Assembly: GCA_038373865.1 (NCBI GenBank)
Contig: JAXGGA010001630.1
Coordinates: 1 to 64,000, forward strand
Length of the DNA stretch: 64,000 nt
From: Uloborus plumipes
Lineage: Eukaryota; Arthropoda; Arachnida; Araneae; Uloboridae
Direction of reading: 5' to 3'
Part shown: positions 11,572-23,977 of the stretch, piece after piece
Layout of the letters: each line of letters opens with the position of its first letter
Numbering within the stretch: the stretch's first letter is position 1
The notes under the pieces: generated by a model
Seen by the model: the letters and a program-made list of their open reading frames with translations, nothing else
Told to the model about the DNA's origin: nothing
Database searches by the model: none
Translations under genes and position numbers: made by a program

Positions 11572-12348
11572 CCTAAAACATATCTTTTCGCACCATAAAA
11601 ATGAAAATTTTCAATCTTTAGCAATAGTGCATTTGGTTCTTTTAACGCTGATTTGATTTTCTTTAGACAAAGGATGTGCACCATTGGCTAAAAATTGGCG
11701 GTAACAATATAGAAATAGAATATTAATACACGGACTACAGAAATGCTTTTATTTAACCCTCTGACTGCTCAATTTTTTTTAACGGAGTTGCTTTAAAATG
11801 TGCATTTTTTAAAAACAAGACCAACACGAAATGCATGTAATAAATTTACACAAATTACATTAGAGTAATTGAGTTACGTAAAGTTTGCATTTTACCTTTG
11901 AAAAAATCATATTATAAGATTCATGGGAAAATTTTACCTCATATTTTTTACACTGAATTCAAGCAACATTACTGATTCTTTATTTATATTTCTTTTTAAA
12001 CTTTAGCCTTAAAGGGCTATGCTGCGCCATTGAAATATTGCCATTGAGCCTCCTCTAAAAATCCATCATTGATCTTTTCAAGGTTCTTAGATAACGCGAT
12101 TAGCTGATACATTTGGAGTGCCTTACAATTTTTATTATTCTACTGCTGAATATTCTGTATAAACAAAAATAAGTAGAGCTGTTATTTATTTATTACTTTT
12201 TCAGATTTATTTATTTTGAATGGAAAATATTTGCTTGATGAAAAGGAAATTACGCAATTGCTTCATGCGAATTTCCAAGCAAAATCAGAGAAGCCTTTGG
12301 CCCGTTGCAGTACTTCTTTACTTCCGTTATTTGAAGAATAGTCATTAA
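11572..12348. other. Unassigned AT-rich DNA, no gene seen
   Basis: No open frame of interest, no inverted repeats and no RNA gene signal between the hAT MITE and the piggyBac-like MITE. Confidence 0.5.
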
Positions 12349-12902
12349 CCCATTAATGCCTGACTTTTTTTCCAAAGATATTTTGTATGCTGGTTACAAA
12401 CAGTGTTTAATGGGCAGGAAAAATAATATATTATGTAAAAAATAATGTTATTATTAAGGAAAGAAGAGTCGTTCCTTATAAGTTGCGATTTACCCCAGAG
12501 GGTGCATACTTTTTTGACTAAAAATTTTTTCTGCCAACGATATAATATTTAAAAAGACATTTTATAAGAAGAAATTCCATCAGCAATTAACATAAACTGG
12601 GAAGCTGGGAATAAATTTGAAAGCTAAACTTTTTTTCTTGAGATTGTGAACGGTGTCATTTTTGATAAAGATCATATTAAAACTGCTACAGAACACACCA
12701 TTGCAGCAGACCATTACAGAACACACAGATTGCTGCATATAGCCATTGTAAACACTGGTTATGTGCTGCAATTTGTTAATAACGAATTGAAACAATACCA
12801 AGGTACTACTTGAACACTGTTATTTGGTTGAAATGTTCATTTTGGGGAAATTCAGACCCTTTTTTGGACCGTCCCTAAAAAGGGAAGCTAGGCATTAATG
12901 GG
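12349..12902. mobile_element. piggyBac-like MITE, TTAA target, copy A, 554 bp
   Basis: Perfect 13-bp inverted ends CCCATTAATGCCT, each bordered by TTAA (12345-12348 and 12903-12906). TTAA targets and ends starting CCC are the piggyBac pattern. Non-coding. A second copy at 41741-42251 shares most of its length; copy A has about 40 extra bases near 12700, where an ACAGAACACAC word is duplicated, so one copy gained or lost one unit. Confidence 0.85.
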
Positions 12903-14639
12903 TTAAAATAGTATGAATTTTGAATAATCATTCAACAAAACTATATGCTCAACACTATTCACCGAACATTTTTTCTCTCTCTCTTTCCCTTCTCTCGTGT
13001 TTTTATTCATGAACGTATTGCTGCTTTCGTATGCATAATCGTGTGCAGAGTGTTACACATCACAACAAATTTGAAAATAATCAATAAACTTATACGTATA
13101 ACATATTTAAAACTGTTATTCTTTTACCTACACAAAGCATGCAGTGAATAATATTTTAAAGCGAAAGAAAAAAAGAAAAGAACATAAAAAAAACTCCGAT
13201 GTGGTTTCCCGCACCTCATTAGAGCAATTTTGAACTTGAAATCCAATTGAATTGTTTTTATAGAGCTGCTAACTGAAAAAATATCTTGTTATAAATATTC
13301 AATTGTTCGCATTCATTTCAAAACATTTATCACATTTATTGTTCAATACATTTTTCTTTTCGATTTTAATGAGATGATATTATGCTTGTTAAGCGCAAAT
13401 AAATGTTGCATTCCTGAATTCGTAAAAAGCGAAGAAGTTATTTTTCAACAATAGACTTCGCATAATAGAATTCAGTTTTTTAAGTTTACAATACAAAAGA
13501 TGGATAGCTTATTGCCATCCAATCTGTCGCACCAACACAAACATCTTCAATATTGAGTAAAATAATGCTTTAAAAAAATACCAAAATTCATTGTTACATC
13601 ACGTTTTGATGCTTCCCATTTTAAAAATCGTGTGGCATCTGCCCATTCTTTTCATTAAAGTAACGAACGTAATAAGAAACAGGCGATGAATTTAAAAGAT
13701 ACGTTCTAATCTTTCCCCACCCTCTTGAAACGTTCTAAACAGGCCAAAGACCCGTGGACGAGCACATCTCCACTTCACCCTTTCAATAGAACGTAACAAA
13801 ACTAAACTGAAATTGAACAAGAACGACATAATAAATCACGAGCAAGCAAAAGGAACAATGCCCTTCACTCAGTGAAAAAGGAGAGGAGGTTTTAGAGCAA
13901 GATTTTCGCTTCCTCTATTTACTTTCTGACATCATGGCCGCCGAATGTAACTAAAGTTTCTTTTCATCGTAATCGTCATCGTCCGGAAACTCCGACAGAA
14001 ACATCCGGTAGGAAAGTGCACGCAGCTTGGAAGAACAAAAAAAACGTAGGAACTACATTTTTTCTGCAAGCTTTGTGTGCTTTTTTTATTGAAAAAAAAA
14101 ACTTTTCAAAGCTATAAATGTTTTTATACGCCCACGATATGTTCCAATTGTTAACTCAATGGATACATACATAAAGAAATTAGAAACGTGGTATTAGCTA
14201 GCATTTTATATTTCTTTAGTGGAGGAAGATATCAGCCATTGAGATTCATAAACCGAAACCTGAATAAAGCATAAACCACATTTTTATAATATTTCTCCAG
14301 GAGTGGACATTCCACCAAGAACAGTGGCGTATTCCGTCAAACGTTGCGAAGCCCCCCCCCCCCAAATGAATAATGACATCTAATTCTTGATGTACCAAGT
14401 TTCATTTGCTTACATGTATCCATTGCTTACCATTGTCCAGAGTGTTCATTTTACAAAATGTAACATAGCCCCGTCATCCTTCAAGCCCTTCAATTATGAT
14501 AGCCAGAGACCGCAGATAGGTCCTCATTATGGACACATCAGTTTGGAATCAATAGTTACCGAGCTGAAGGGACATATCATTCCAGTGAAGCTGAAAGTGC
14601 CAACAAACTGGTAGCTAAAGTAAATTTAAGCACACCAGC
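12903..14639. other. Unassigned DNA; GC-richer patch at 13.7-14.05 kb
   Basis: Mostly AT-rich. The patch around 13690-14050 is less AT-rich and includes CATCATGGCCGCCGAATG, but the ATG there runs into a stop after six codons. A CAGTGGCGTA word at about 14325 matches the hAT end at 40016 but has no partner. The 75-residue frame at 14387-14614 is not recognised. Confidence 0.45.
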
Positions 14640-16145
14640 GATGGACCGCAGAAATGGTTGGAATGTTCTGCCTTCAGCTCCGGTATTGTCTTCTTAACAA
14701 CTAAGGCTCCCTGCTCCGCCCCATATTGACGTAATTCTGCAGGAACATGGATGGCAGACAGGGACGATCACGATGGATTGAATGGGTGATCTCACGTATC
14801 GAGAAACTACCGCATTTTCGAGGAGGCTGCTATCGGTTTCCCACGCTGTCGCGACTGTTCCTGCTGAAGGTGGCGCAGAGGCCCTGATCACGTGGATGCT
14901 CACGGCTTACCAGTGGGCAACACTGGGGGTTGGAGCACTATGAGGGGATTGGCATGACTCTAGTAGCATTAGGGCAGCGGGAGATGATATTACGGGGAGA
15001 GCTATATGCTCAGTCGGGTTGATAAGTACGGCAGGGTACGAGTGGCTGAGAGCTCGCAGCGAGCCAGGCGCACTAAAAAAGAGTGGGTAGGTTTGCTGTA
15101 GCTGTTGTTGCTGTTTTCGGTTTACGGTGTTCCATGGGGGTGGCAAGTGGCTAAAATTGGTACGCCCGTGGGGAGGGGGAAGGTGAGGGGGGACCGAGGT
15201 GGGGGTGATAGGGACATAGGTAGAAGGTGGTACCTGGACTGGTTATAGACTTATTTAGTCGGACGATAGCAGTTGGGGGACTCTTCTAATCGGAGCACGA
15301 AAGGGTTAGTGGTGGTGTTAGCTCCCGACTTGAAGCGTGGCGGGTTCAACTCTTGGGGGGCGGGGGGGGAAGTTTTATAGAGAGGAAGGAGCTGGCGGTC
15401 AAGGGTAGTGGGTGCGGGGGGAGCGGAGGGCAGGGGGAAGGGGCGCGGCGGGATGCGGTGGGGCGGGGGGGGGGGTAGAACTACGCGGGGGGGAGAGACT
15501 GCTGCGCGGGGCAGCCAGGGTAAAGGATTGGGGGGGGGGGATTACGCGGAGGGCGGAGGAGAGGGTATACTGAGGCGGTGAGTGAAGGGGGTGGATGATG
15601 TGCGGGGGGGGGGGGTGAGTAATAGGAGGAGGCGGGAGGAGTGAGAGGGGGGAGGGCGGGGGGGGGGAGAGAGGGGCCGGGGCGGGATGGCGGGCGGTAG
15701 CTCGATGTTGGTTGCGGGTCGATGGGCGGCCTGCAGGGTGACCGACCTGGGGGGGGGGTCGCGGAGTCTAGGGGGGGGGGCCAGGCGAGGCGTGGCGGGA
15801 TGGTGGAGGCGCAGGGGTGGGTGGTGGCGTCTAAGATATTGGGGGTGATCAGGGGGGGGTGTGGAGGTGCAGGAGTAGCGGTGTACGAAGGTGCCGGCGC
15901 GGGGTGGGGTGCCGGGGTGGCCGGCTCATGAGGGCGCGGTGGGCGGAGGTAGCGGGCGGGGAGCGGGACGGGTGTGGGGGGTGGGGTATTGGGGTACGTT
16001 GGACTTGAGGATGTGGTGGGGGTGCACGTTAAGAGTGTGGCGGGGTGGGTCGGGGCGGTGGCGGCAGGGCCGAGGGGCAATTGGGCTGCGGGTCGTTCGA
16101 GGGCGGGTAGTGCGGGAGGGACGGCGCGGGGAGAGAGCTTGATCA
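14640..16145. other. G-rich strand-asymmetric block (possible artefact)
   Basis: GC content rises from about 14640 and from about 15130 to 16145 the plus strand is dominated by G, with many runs of 8-11 G and little C, before an abrupt return to AT-rich sequence. Four-run G-quadruplex patterns are everywhere. A 221-residue proline-rich minus-strand frame (15481-16146) is a by-product of the composition and is not called. The block could be a real G-rich satellite or a mis-sequenced or mis-assembled segment. Confidence 0.75.
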
Positions 16146-16810
16146 AATCTTAGCCGCACGTGATTATATTTAACCCGGTCAAAAAAAACATTTTTTTTTT
16201 TTCAATGTCGTGTAATCAAAGGTTTTTATGGATCGCCGATATGATAAAGACTGGATTTTGGGGGCAGCTGTTGAGCTGTGTTATACCATACCGGACGTAG
16301 CATACATATTTGTAAAGATATGGTACATAAATGACCCGTTTTTGGCAGTGAAACCATAAATTAAATCTGAAGAAATTGCCGAAAATTCAAAATGTAATCT
16401 ATTTTATTCAAATAGCCAAGAAAAAAAAACAGCCTTTTATAAATGAATCCGAGCTTCAAAATAGTTTTATAATTTCAAACAAGATAGTGTTCCTTCAGGG
16501 ATTAAAGGCTGACAATTGGGATATTTTGCAAAACCCAAGGTGGAACTTATTAAATTCCCAGTATCGAGGAACCAAAGCCCAAGATCATGTAAATGAGAAT
16601 TCGTATCCATTTTTTTTAAATGCTACTATTGTAGTTGGTCAGTTATTAATCTTAAAAATGATAAAGCGAAGAATTGTGATCTAACAAAATGCTGAAATTG
16701 AGCTCTCCATAATTATTTCTTCGGAGCAAATTCTTTAAAAACGGAATAAAACCGTGTACGGGGGGGGGGGGGGAGTTCATGTCTTTTTGGCTTGATGCAA
16801 TTACTCAGAT
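16146..16810. other. Unassigned AT-rich DNA, no gene seen
   Basis: A 102-residue open frame (16376-16684) ends in a basic stretch but has no recognisable domain and an AT-driven composition. A G homopolymer lies near 16760. Confidence 0.45.
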
Positions 16811-17580
16811 AGAAGGGGAATGTGGGATAGTAAGGCAATTAAAATTCTTAAATATTTTCACAGGTTGTAGCTCCACTTATCTATCAATGTGTTAACAGTT
16901 CTAAAACACATAGTTGAGTCTCTGATCAAACAATAAATTATTCAAAAGATCCAGGTAAATAACTATACAAAACACTTGCTAAGTTTCCCACTTTTATTGC
17001 AGTACTGTCGTCCCCGCTTAATCGGGTAACGGATAAACGAATACCCCACTTATACGAATAAATATTCTCAGAACCGATGCCATAGACGCAATGTTAAAGA
17101 TCCCCGCTTAATCGAATAATATTTCATGGAACCGACAGTATTCGTTTAAGCGGGGCGGACAGTATTTTGTAGTTTATATCAATTCTTTTTATTCACTCAT
17201 TTATTTTTTTTATATATTAATTTCTTCACTTATTTATTCACTCATTGCTTTATTGTCTACTCATTTATTCATTAATTCGTTGATTTATACATTCATTTAA
17301 GGAAAAATATGTTGAATAATCAAATAGAAAACATTTCATTTGAAAATTATTTTCTTTCTTACTTTACCCTGCGTATTTTTAAAGTGAAAATTTACGACTT
17401 CTATTTTTGAAAGTACAAATCCACTGCCAAACACGGAAATTAAATATTTCAATGAAAATTGTTTCACTAAATGTATTATTCTTTATTTATGTACTGTAAT
17501 TTTCAGAGCAAATTTCCAATTTTTCGTTTTGAAAAAGATAAGTTATTTTAACAATTTCACTTTTCCCCACACTTCCCTAC
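16811..17580. mobile_element. TIR element, GGGGAATGTGGGG family, copy 1
   Basis: Left end AGAAGGGGAATGTGGG and right end (reverse complement) GTAGGGAAGTGTGGGG. The first 100 bp, including TTGTAGCTCCACTTAT, are the reverse complement of the right part of the copy at 34952-35928, and the last 100 bp match its left part, so the two copies are inverted relative to each other. The interior carries TTTATTCA-type simple repeats. It is interrupted by the small MITE at 17005-17162. Superfamily not determined. Confidence 0.65.
17005..17162. mobile_element. pogo/Tigger-like MITE, CCCCGCTTAATCG family, 158 bp
   Basis: Ends CTGTCGTCCCCGCTTAATCG and (reverse complement) CTGTCCGCCCCGCTTAAACG, flanked by TA at 17003-17004 and 17163-17164. 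The ATCGAATAA-type core motif is repeated internally. Lies within the element at 16811-17580, so it is the younger of the two. Confidence 0.75.
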
Positions 17581-17777
17581 ATGATAGGCAGGAAAGTTAC
17601 ATAACATAGAGAGAAAAATAACATCCAGGTGCAGAACTGATATTCTTTTTCTACTTTTTCTTTCTGTAGTACTTACAAAAACTTTCAAAACACTTTGCAT
17701 GTGCATTCTCGATTCTTTTACCGAGCAGTACATTTTAATGAAAATATTATGTTTTATCGGAAAATATTTAATAAATA

Positions 17778-18325
17778 TAGTGAACTCTCACTTATGCGCA
17801 TGCCCTAAGGATCAACAGAAAAAGGCGCATAAGTGAGAGATACGTATAAGTGAACAAGCCTATTTAAAGGACTAAAACTAAACATAGGTTCTAATGAGAG
17901 AGTGAATAAGAATGTTTCTATAGAAAAAGGATATATTACTACAGTTTGGCAATTACTGTAACGTAACTATAAAGATTAAGAGAAAACAAAAGTTGTGGCA
18001 TACCTAATTACAAACTGTTCCCTTTAAAACGATGCATAATAGATAATTGTCCCTCTCCGAACTCTAGTTCATGCGGCAAAAAATGCCTTCCGTGAGCAAT
18101 AAAGGCGAAAAATTAAAGAGGAAAGTAAAGAAAAATGCTTATTTTTTAAAGAAAATAAATAAATTTATACATTTTAGGGAAAATTCGGCGCATAAGTGAA
18201 ATATTTATCTTTAGAGAGACGCATAAACGAACGATACTGTCATTATTTTGCTATGGAAAGTGCTGGGACCATTCAAAATCGTCGTATAAGTGAAAAAGGC
18301 GCATAAATGAGGCGGCGTATATATA
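17778..18325. mobile_element. pogo/Tigger-like MITE (CAGTGAACTCTCAC family), copy 2
   Basis: Left end AGTGAACTCTCACTTATGCG, and several internal copies of GCGCATAAGTGA. The right side, in reverse complement, matches the left side of copy 1 (TTTTTCACTTATACGACG, then GGTCCCAGC), so the copies are inverted. The extreme right end has decayed and is approximate. Confidence 0.6.
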
Positions 18326-19420
18326 TTTTTCATGAAGAAGCATGGCAGTGAATGTGCTGTTTTCAATCGATGTATTTCATTTACAACGTTTTCAAAATAA
18401 AATTAGTATGTTTTTTTTAAATAATTAATTTTCTTCGTTAATATAAGATTTCGATGCTTCAAACAATATGTGGAATACTTCCATTATCAGTATTTGATAA
18501 TTTATAAATGTGAACTTAGGGGACACATATTGTCCGTGGTTCTTAAAGGTTTAAAAATATTAAATGAATGAAGATCATGATAAAAAGGAGAAAAGATAAC
18601 GTTCATAGAAACTTTTATATCAAAAATAGAATCTGTGCCACACACGCACGTAAAAAAACTCTGCAAGTATTTTTCATGGAAAAATAAAGCAAACAACATG
18701 TTGCTTAAAATAATAAGCAAACAACTTGCTTATACCATATTATTTTATAAAACACAGATAAATTTATACAATGAAAACAGACGCAAAAAGATCTCATACG
18801 GGGAAATCTTTTTTTGGGATATAAACCCAGTTTTTGCACCTCAAAATCAGATAAAAGACGTAAATGTGGTGGCAACAAAGGATGTAGATTTTAATCAGTA
18901 AGAAGATCGTGAAACTAATTCTTTTTCACACATTTCTTGGAATCCAGAATCGTGACTGAAAATATTAACTTACTAAAAAAAGAAATATAATTTCTAAAAA
19001 TACTTCCTCTCATTTTTACAGTTTCAAAGTCGTGATGATTGTGATTTTTCATGTTATATTTAGCATAGAAATATATTTTATAGATTATCATTCCGGGCCA
19101 AGTGCAGGTTGGAGTTGCTTTGGCGGTGAAACGCGATAGAACAATGAATAAAACAGCATATTACACACAATTAATTATATAATTGATATTTTTAGTCAAC
19201 ATTTTTATGCAAAAACAACAATACCAAAAGTTAAGATGTCGTTTAAAGTTAACACATGATCAGTGCCAGGAGGGATGACTTGCAAAAATTATTGTGTGTG
19301 TGGACGGGGGAGGGGGATGTTTTCAGAAGTATAAGGACATGAATCGTTCACCCCAGATGAAGGGCCAGGGGGGGGGGGGTAGCAGAGACTAGTTAATAGA
19401 TGTTATGGGTCGTTTTAGGA
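18326..19420. other. Unassigned AT-rich DNA, no gene seen
   Basis: Two open frames (18502-18720 minus, 18635-18901 plus) overlap on opposite strands and have no recognisable motif. A 10-base G homopolymer occurs near 19370. Confidence 0.45.
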
Positions 19421-19870
19421 TTAACATACATTGTTAACCGAAAACATCACATGAGCTGTGATTTCTTCAACGTTGTGATCACGTGATAAGTCGTGATGTC
19501 TTTGATTGTTTACGGGGAAGTTTTGATCAAATACATTACAACTCATCATGGGACGTCTCATCATGAGAACTGCATAGAGATTTTGGTCAAAAATATTGCA
19601 ACTCATTATATGATGTCACACGAGGGGGGGGGGGGGTCCATAGCGCAGGCTGCACCATGGAAAAGTTTAGGTAATTTGTTCGAATCGGTTTTTTTTTTTG
19701 GGGGGGGGGGAATAGAGTAGTGCTCTGTAGAATGCGCCTTCGCTCTTGAAGGGATGGTATAATAGCATAATGGGATATATCATCATGAGGAAGCGGAGAG
19801 ACCTAAATCGAAGACAACACAACTCATTATGCTATGTTACATTGGTAAAATTGCGATTTGTAAACAATTC
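19421..19870. repeat. Degenerate tandem block with ACTCATnATG motifs
   Basis: Three or four diverged units share TTTTGATCAAATAcATT-like and CAACTCATnATGnnACGTC-like words, spaced roughly 60-190 bp. Two runs of at least ten G interrupt it (near 19626 and 19700). No gene. It may be the interior of a transposon whose ends are not recognisable. Confidence 0.4.
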
Positions 19871-20159
19871 GTCCAACTCAAAAATCAATGGACAAAAATC
19901 AGACATCTAGGAATGAGGTGAATTAATGCAGACCGCTAAGAGGTGAGAGAAGACTTGTTAGCGGCTAATTAATGAGTGGATATTTTTGATCAAATATACG
20001 ATACATCTTTCTACTACATTTTACCACGTTCATAGTTCATTAATCATCACAATGAAGGCTAAATTCATATTGAAATGACGGAGGAAATCCCCCCCCCCCC
20101 TTTATGTCACACTAACTTCATTCTAGACTTTAGCCGGATTTTTCCACCTCTATTGTTCG

Positions 20160-20290
20160 CAAGTATGGAGGCAGTGTGGTCTGCAAATAATACATGCAAG
20201 TCACATCGTAGCGGGTCCGGATGTGAACCCCACGGTCCATTGCCCATCTTCGAGTTAGTGCACTGTACCTCTGTACCTGCAAGGATACAT
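20160..20290 (-). other. Possible tRNA-derived SINE relic
   Basis: On the minus strand GGTACAGTGCACTAAC precedes GGGGTTCACATCC by about 30 bp, an imperfect A box and B box pair. No tail or target-site duplication is visible, so this is only a weak resemblance. Confidence 0.3.
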
Positions 20291-20423
20291 CTTCATCAGA
20301 GGACTAAAACCCTGTTAACCGCAGGAGATCAGTGATATAAATAATAGAGGGCAAGAGCACGCATCTAATTTGTCTCGATTGCTTTGATAGAATATTTCTG
20401 CTCGACTTGATAGTCGTATTATA

Positions 20424-20560
20424 CAGGGCTGCGGAGTCGGACTCATGGAGTCCAAGTCTAGCAATTTTGGCCAGAGGTCTAAGGATTCGAAACTCCAAGA
20501 GTTGGAGTCCGAGCCGGCTATTTTAACTCAGAGTCCACACATTTTCCAGTGCTGGATAGT
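20424..20560. repeat. Dispersed GGAGTCGGA-type repeat
   Basis: Begins CAGGGCTGCGGAGTCGGA after ATA and carries several GAGTCC/GGAGTC words. A shorter related stretch (TTTGCGGAGTCGGAGTCGG) is at about 61482. Similar sequences are common in arthropod repeats; the end is not defined. Confidence 0.45.
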
Positions 20561-20616
20561 CAGATGGGGTCGAAATTTTAAATGCTTAACGCGACATCTG
20601 ACAATATATATATATA

Positions 20617-21370
<754 letters not shown>

Positions 21371-21693
21371 ACTTTTACTTGGGATGCACCGATAAACAAA
21401 TTGGTTGATTACCAATGTCCGAGTGACCCATCTCATCCAGTTAATCTTCACCAATGTAACTATTTAATTAGTGTAACTTTACATCAATCTGATGGCTGCA
21501 GTTAATTTTTCAAGATTTAACTAATTTCTTGGTGAAAAATTGAATTTAACTTTGAGCATTGAACATCTACTTACCAAAAAAAAAAAAAAAAACATACAAT
21601 AGCCAGGCTTGTCATTCAAAAGCTTGAGTTCAATGTTTAAAATTAATTTGCAAAACGTTTGCAATAACTTTCTGCATTTATTCCTTTTAAAAT

Positions 21694-21938
21694 CTGTACC
21701 TCAGAACCAGACTAACGTAAGTCCATTTTCGTCACTTTTCAGTAGAGTTCGAAAACGATTGTCCGATGCCTACAAAGGATCAGACTAGCGCTCTTTAATG
21801 ATGTTAAATAATTATGAAGGAATTGATTTTCTAGAATAATGTTTTTGTGGGTCGACGCGGAATAGGTTTAAAATACAATACAGCAAAAAGTGAAAATAGC
21901 CATTTTTGAACTTACGTCGTTCTGGTTCTAAGGTACAG
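21694..21938. mobile_element. MITE, CTGTACCTCAGAACCAGA family, copy A
   Basis: Inverted ends CTGTACCTCAGAACCAGAC and CTGTACCTTAGAACCAGAAC. About 245 bp and non-coding. The copy at 60443-60695 is the same element in the opposite orientation (its left side equals this copy's right side). No clear target-site duplication, so no superfamily is assigned. Confidence 0.75.
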
Positions 21939-22020
21939 AAATGGCATGTTTAAAAAATAATAATAGTTCAACTGTGACACTAAAGGAGTAATTTATTTGC
22001 TATTTGCTTCACATTTCAAT

Positions 22021-23935
22021 TAAGGGGTTACAGTACCTCAAAAATGACCAAACGACCAAAAAAAAATTTAGTGCTTATTTCAAAAGCAAAAGTTATTTAA
22101 AACACTCGGAAAAAATAGCATTGCTTTAGCTCAATTATTTAAAAAGTTATGAGTGATTTTAGGTCATGCACGCTATGTGTTCTAATGGAAAAGCAAAATT
22201 TTAAAGCGCTTTTTCTCGATAATCAGTTTTTAGTGTTTCTATGTTACTGGAAAAGCTAAGAAATTTTTTCTATTAAAGATACAACTTTAAAGTAATACTA
22301 GCTGCCAGGGCAGCTAGATTAGCTTCCTGCGGCATGTTGATGCATAACGTGCCCCCTCTCTAACTTTTACCTCATTCTGAAGTTATATTATTTGGTATAA
22401 TTTAATGTTCATTAGATTTCAAGACATACCACGCACGTGACCCGGCGTTGCACGGGCACTTCGTGCCTTGAAAGTAGTGAGGAAAATTTCAAGACACTAC
22501 TCCCCGCCAAGGCGGCTCGCTAACAGGCGCTTTACGCCTTCACTTTTTTCCTGCATCAAAAAAATCATTCGAATCATTGAGATGCTTCGCGCCTTCAAAA
22601 TGGTGAGGAAAATTACAGCAAGTTCTGCTCGCTCAAGGGAAGCAGACACAGATACTCAGTTTTTAATATAAGTAGATGGCTTTTCAACAAATGAATGTTT
22701 CAAAATATTACAAGTAGCTAGCGATAAAAATACTACGTAAGTAACCCACTTATGAGTTTCGTGTTTGATTTAGTTAAGCCTTCATTCTAAATTCTCATTC
22801 TCATTGTTATTACTGTTTCATAGCAACGACGTTTCGCAAAAATGGATTTCATATTTAATCATTTATTAGGCTTAATCGCTTTAAATTTGACTACTTAATT
22901 CATATCTTCGATAATTAAAATCGTATAATTATATAAATTGAAACTAATGAAGCCTGAAAAATTACCTATCTATCGGTACCTGGTTCGACTTTCAGTTCAT
23001 TGGCGTTCAGGAGAAAGAAGCGTGACATAGAAAGATAGTTAGGAAGAAAGTTAGAAAGATACTCAGTTTTTAATATAAGTAGATGGCTCTTCAACAAATG
23101 AATGTTTCAAAATACTACAAGTAGCTAGCGATAAAAATACTATGTAAGTCGCCCGCTTATGAGTTTCGTGTTTGATTTAGTTAAGCCTTCATTCAAAATT
23201 CTCATCATCATTTTTATTACTGTTTCATGGCAACCACGTTTTGCAATGCAACAATGGATTTCATATTTAATCATTTATTAGGCTTAATCGCTTTAAATTT
23301 GACTACTTATTAATTGATATCTTCGCAAATTAAAATCGTATAATTATATAAATTGAAACTATTGAAGCCTGAAAAAATACCTATCTATCGGTACCTGGTT
23401 CGACTTTCAGTTCATTGGCGTTCAGGAGAAAGAAGCGTGACATAGAAAGATAGTTAGAAAGATAGAAAGAAAGTTAGAAAGATACTCAGTTTTTAATATA
23501 AGTAGATTTTTTACACTCAGGATACTCTACTTAACAAAACTGTGCATTGAATAAGCATTTCATAAATTAATAAAATTTTTAGAGCTTGTTAAACCTCAAA
23601 AAGCAAAATTTTCTAAGAATTTTTTACATAAAAGGTTACAAAATGTTTTAAAATGAATATATAGGAAAATGAATGCACAGATTTTTAGAGGTAATTCTTG
23701 TGATCATTTAGCAAAAATAAATTTTAAAATTAGTGCAAAAACAAAAAAGCCTTAGGGTTTTTTAAAAATTGAAATTTTCTTAAATCTTTCAAATTTTCAA
23801 AAAAAAGTGGGTAAAATGTTTAATGTTTGAAAATGAATTATTGATTGTTAAATAAGTGCAGAAACAAAGGTTTCAAAGAGTTACGCTTTTCACTTAAATT
23901 AAAGAAAATTGTTAGAAAGGTACTGTAACCCCTTA
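22021..23935. mobile_element. TTAA-flanked element with GGGGTTACAGTACCT ends, 1.9 kb
   Basis: TTAAGGGGTTACAGTACCT at the left and its reverse complement AGGTACTGTAACCCCTTAA at the right; TTAA (22020-22023 and 23933-23936) is a probable target duplication as in piggyBac or Kolobok elements. No transposase is visible. The interior is a composite: a GC-rich stretch with GACCCGGCGTTGCACGGGC at about 22439, then a tandem duplication at 22651-23508. The foldback array begins only about 42 bp after its right end. Confidence 0.7.
22651..23508. repeat. Tandem duplication, about 407 and 423 bp units
   Basis: GATACTCAGTTTTTAATATA recurs at 22651, 23058 and 23481. The units carry GCTAGCGATAAAAATACTA, TTAGTTAAGCCTTCATTC and TACCTGGTTCGACTTTCAG blocks and end in GATAG/GAAAG microsatellite-like runs. 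A diverged inverted relative is at 63841-64000, so the unit is part of a dispersed element. The associated GCCCGTGCAACGCCGGGTC word (minus sense, about 22440) resembles RTE-type LINE 3' ends, which is inference. Confidence 0.7.
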
Positions 23936-23977
23936 AAAAAAACTCAAACGTCAAAACATCAATAAAAACTCCAACAA

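Noticed and set aside
13960..14040. Minus-strand frame ending EFPDDDDYDEKKL, resembling an acidic protein tail
   Set aside because: Open for only about 33 codons between stops; the acidic run comes from a GATGAC/GATTAC simple stretch.
15481..16146. 221-residue proline-rich open frame on the minus strand
   Set aside because: It is produced by the G-rich composition of the plus strand, other frames of the same block are equally open, and no domain or start context supports it.
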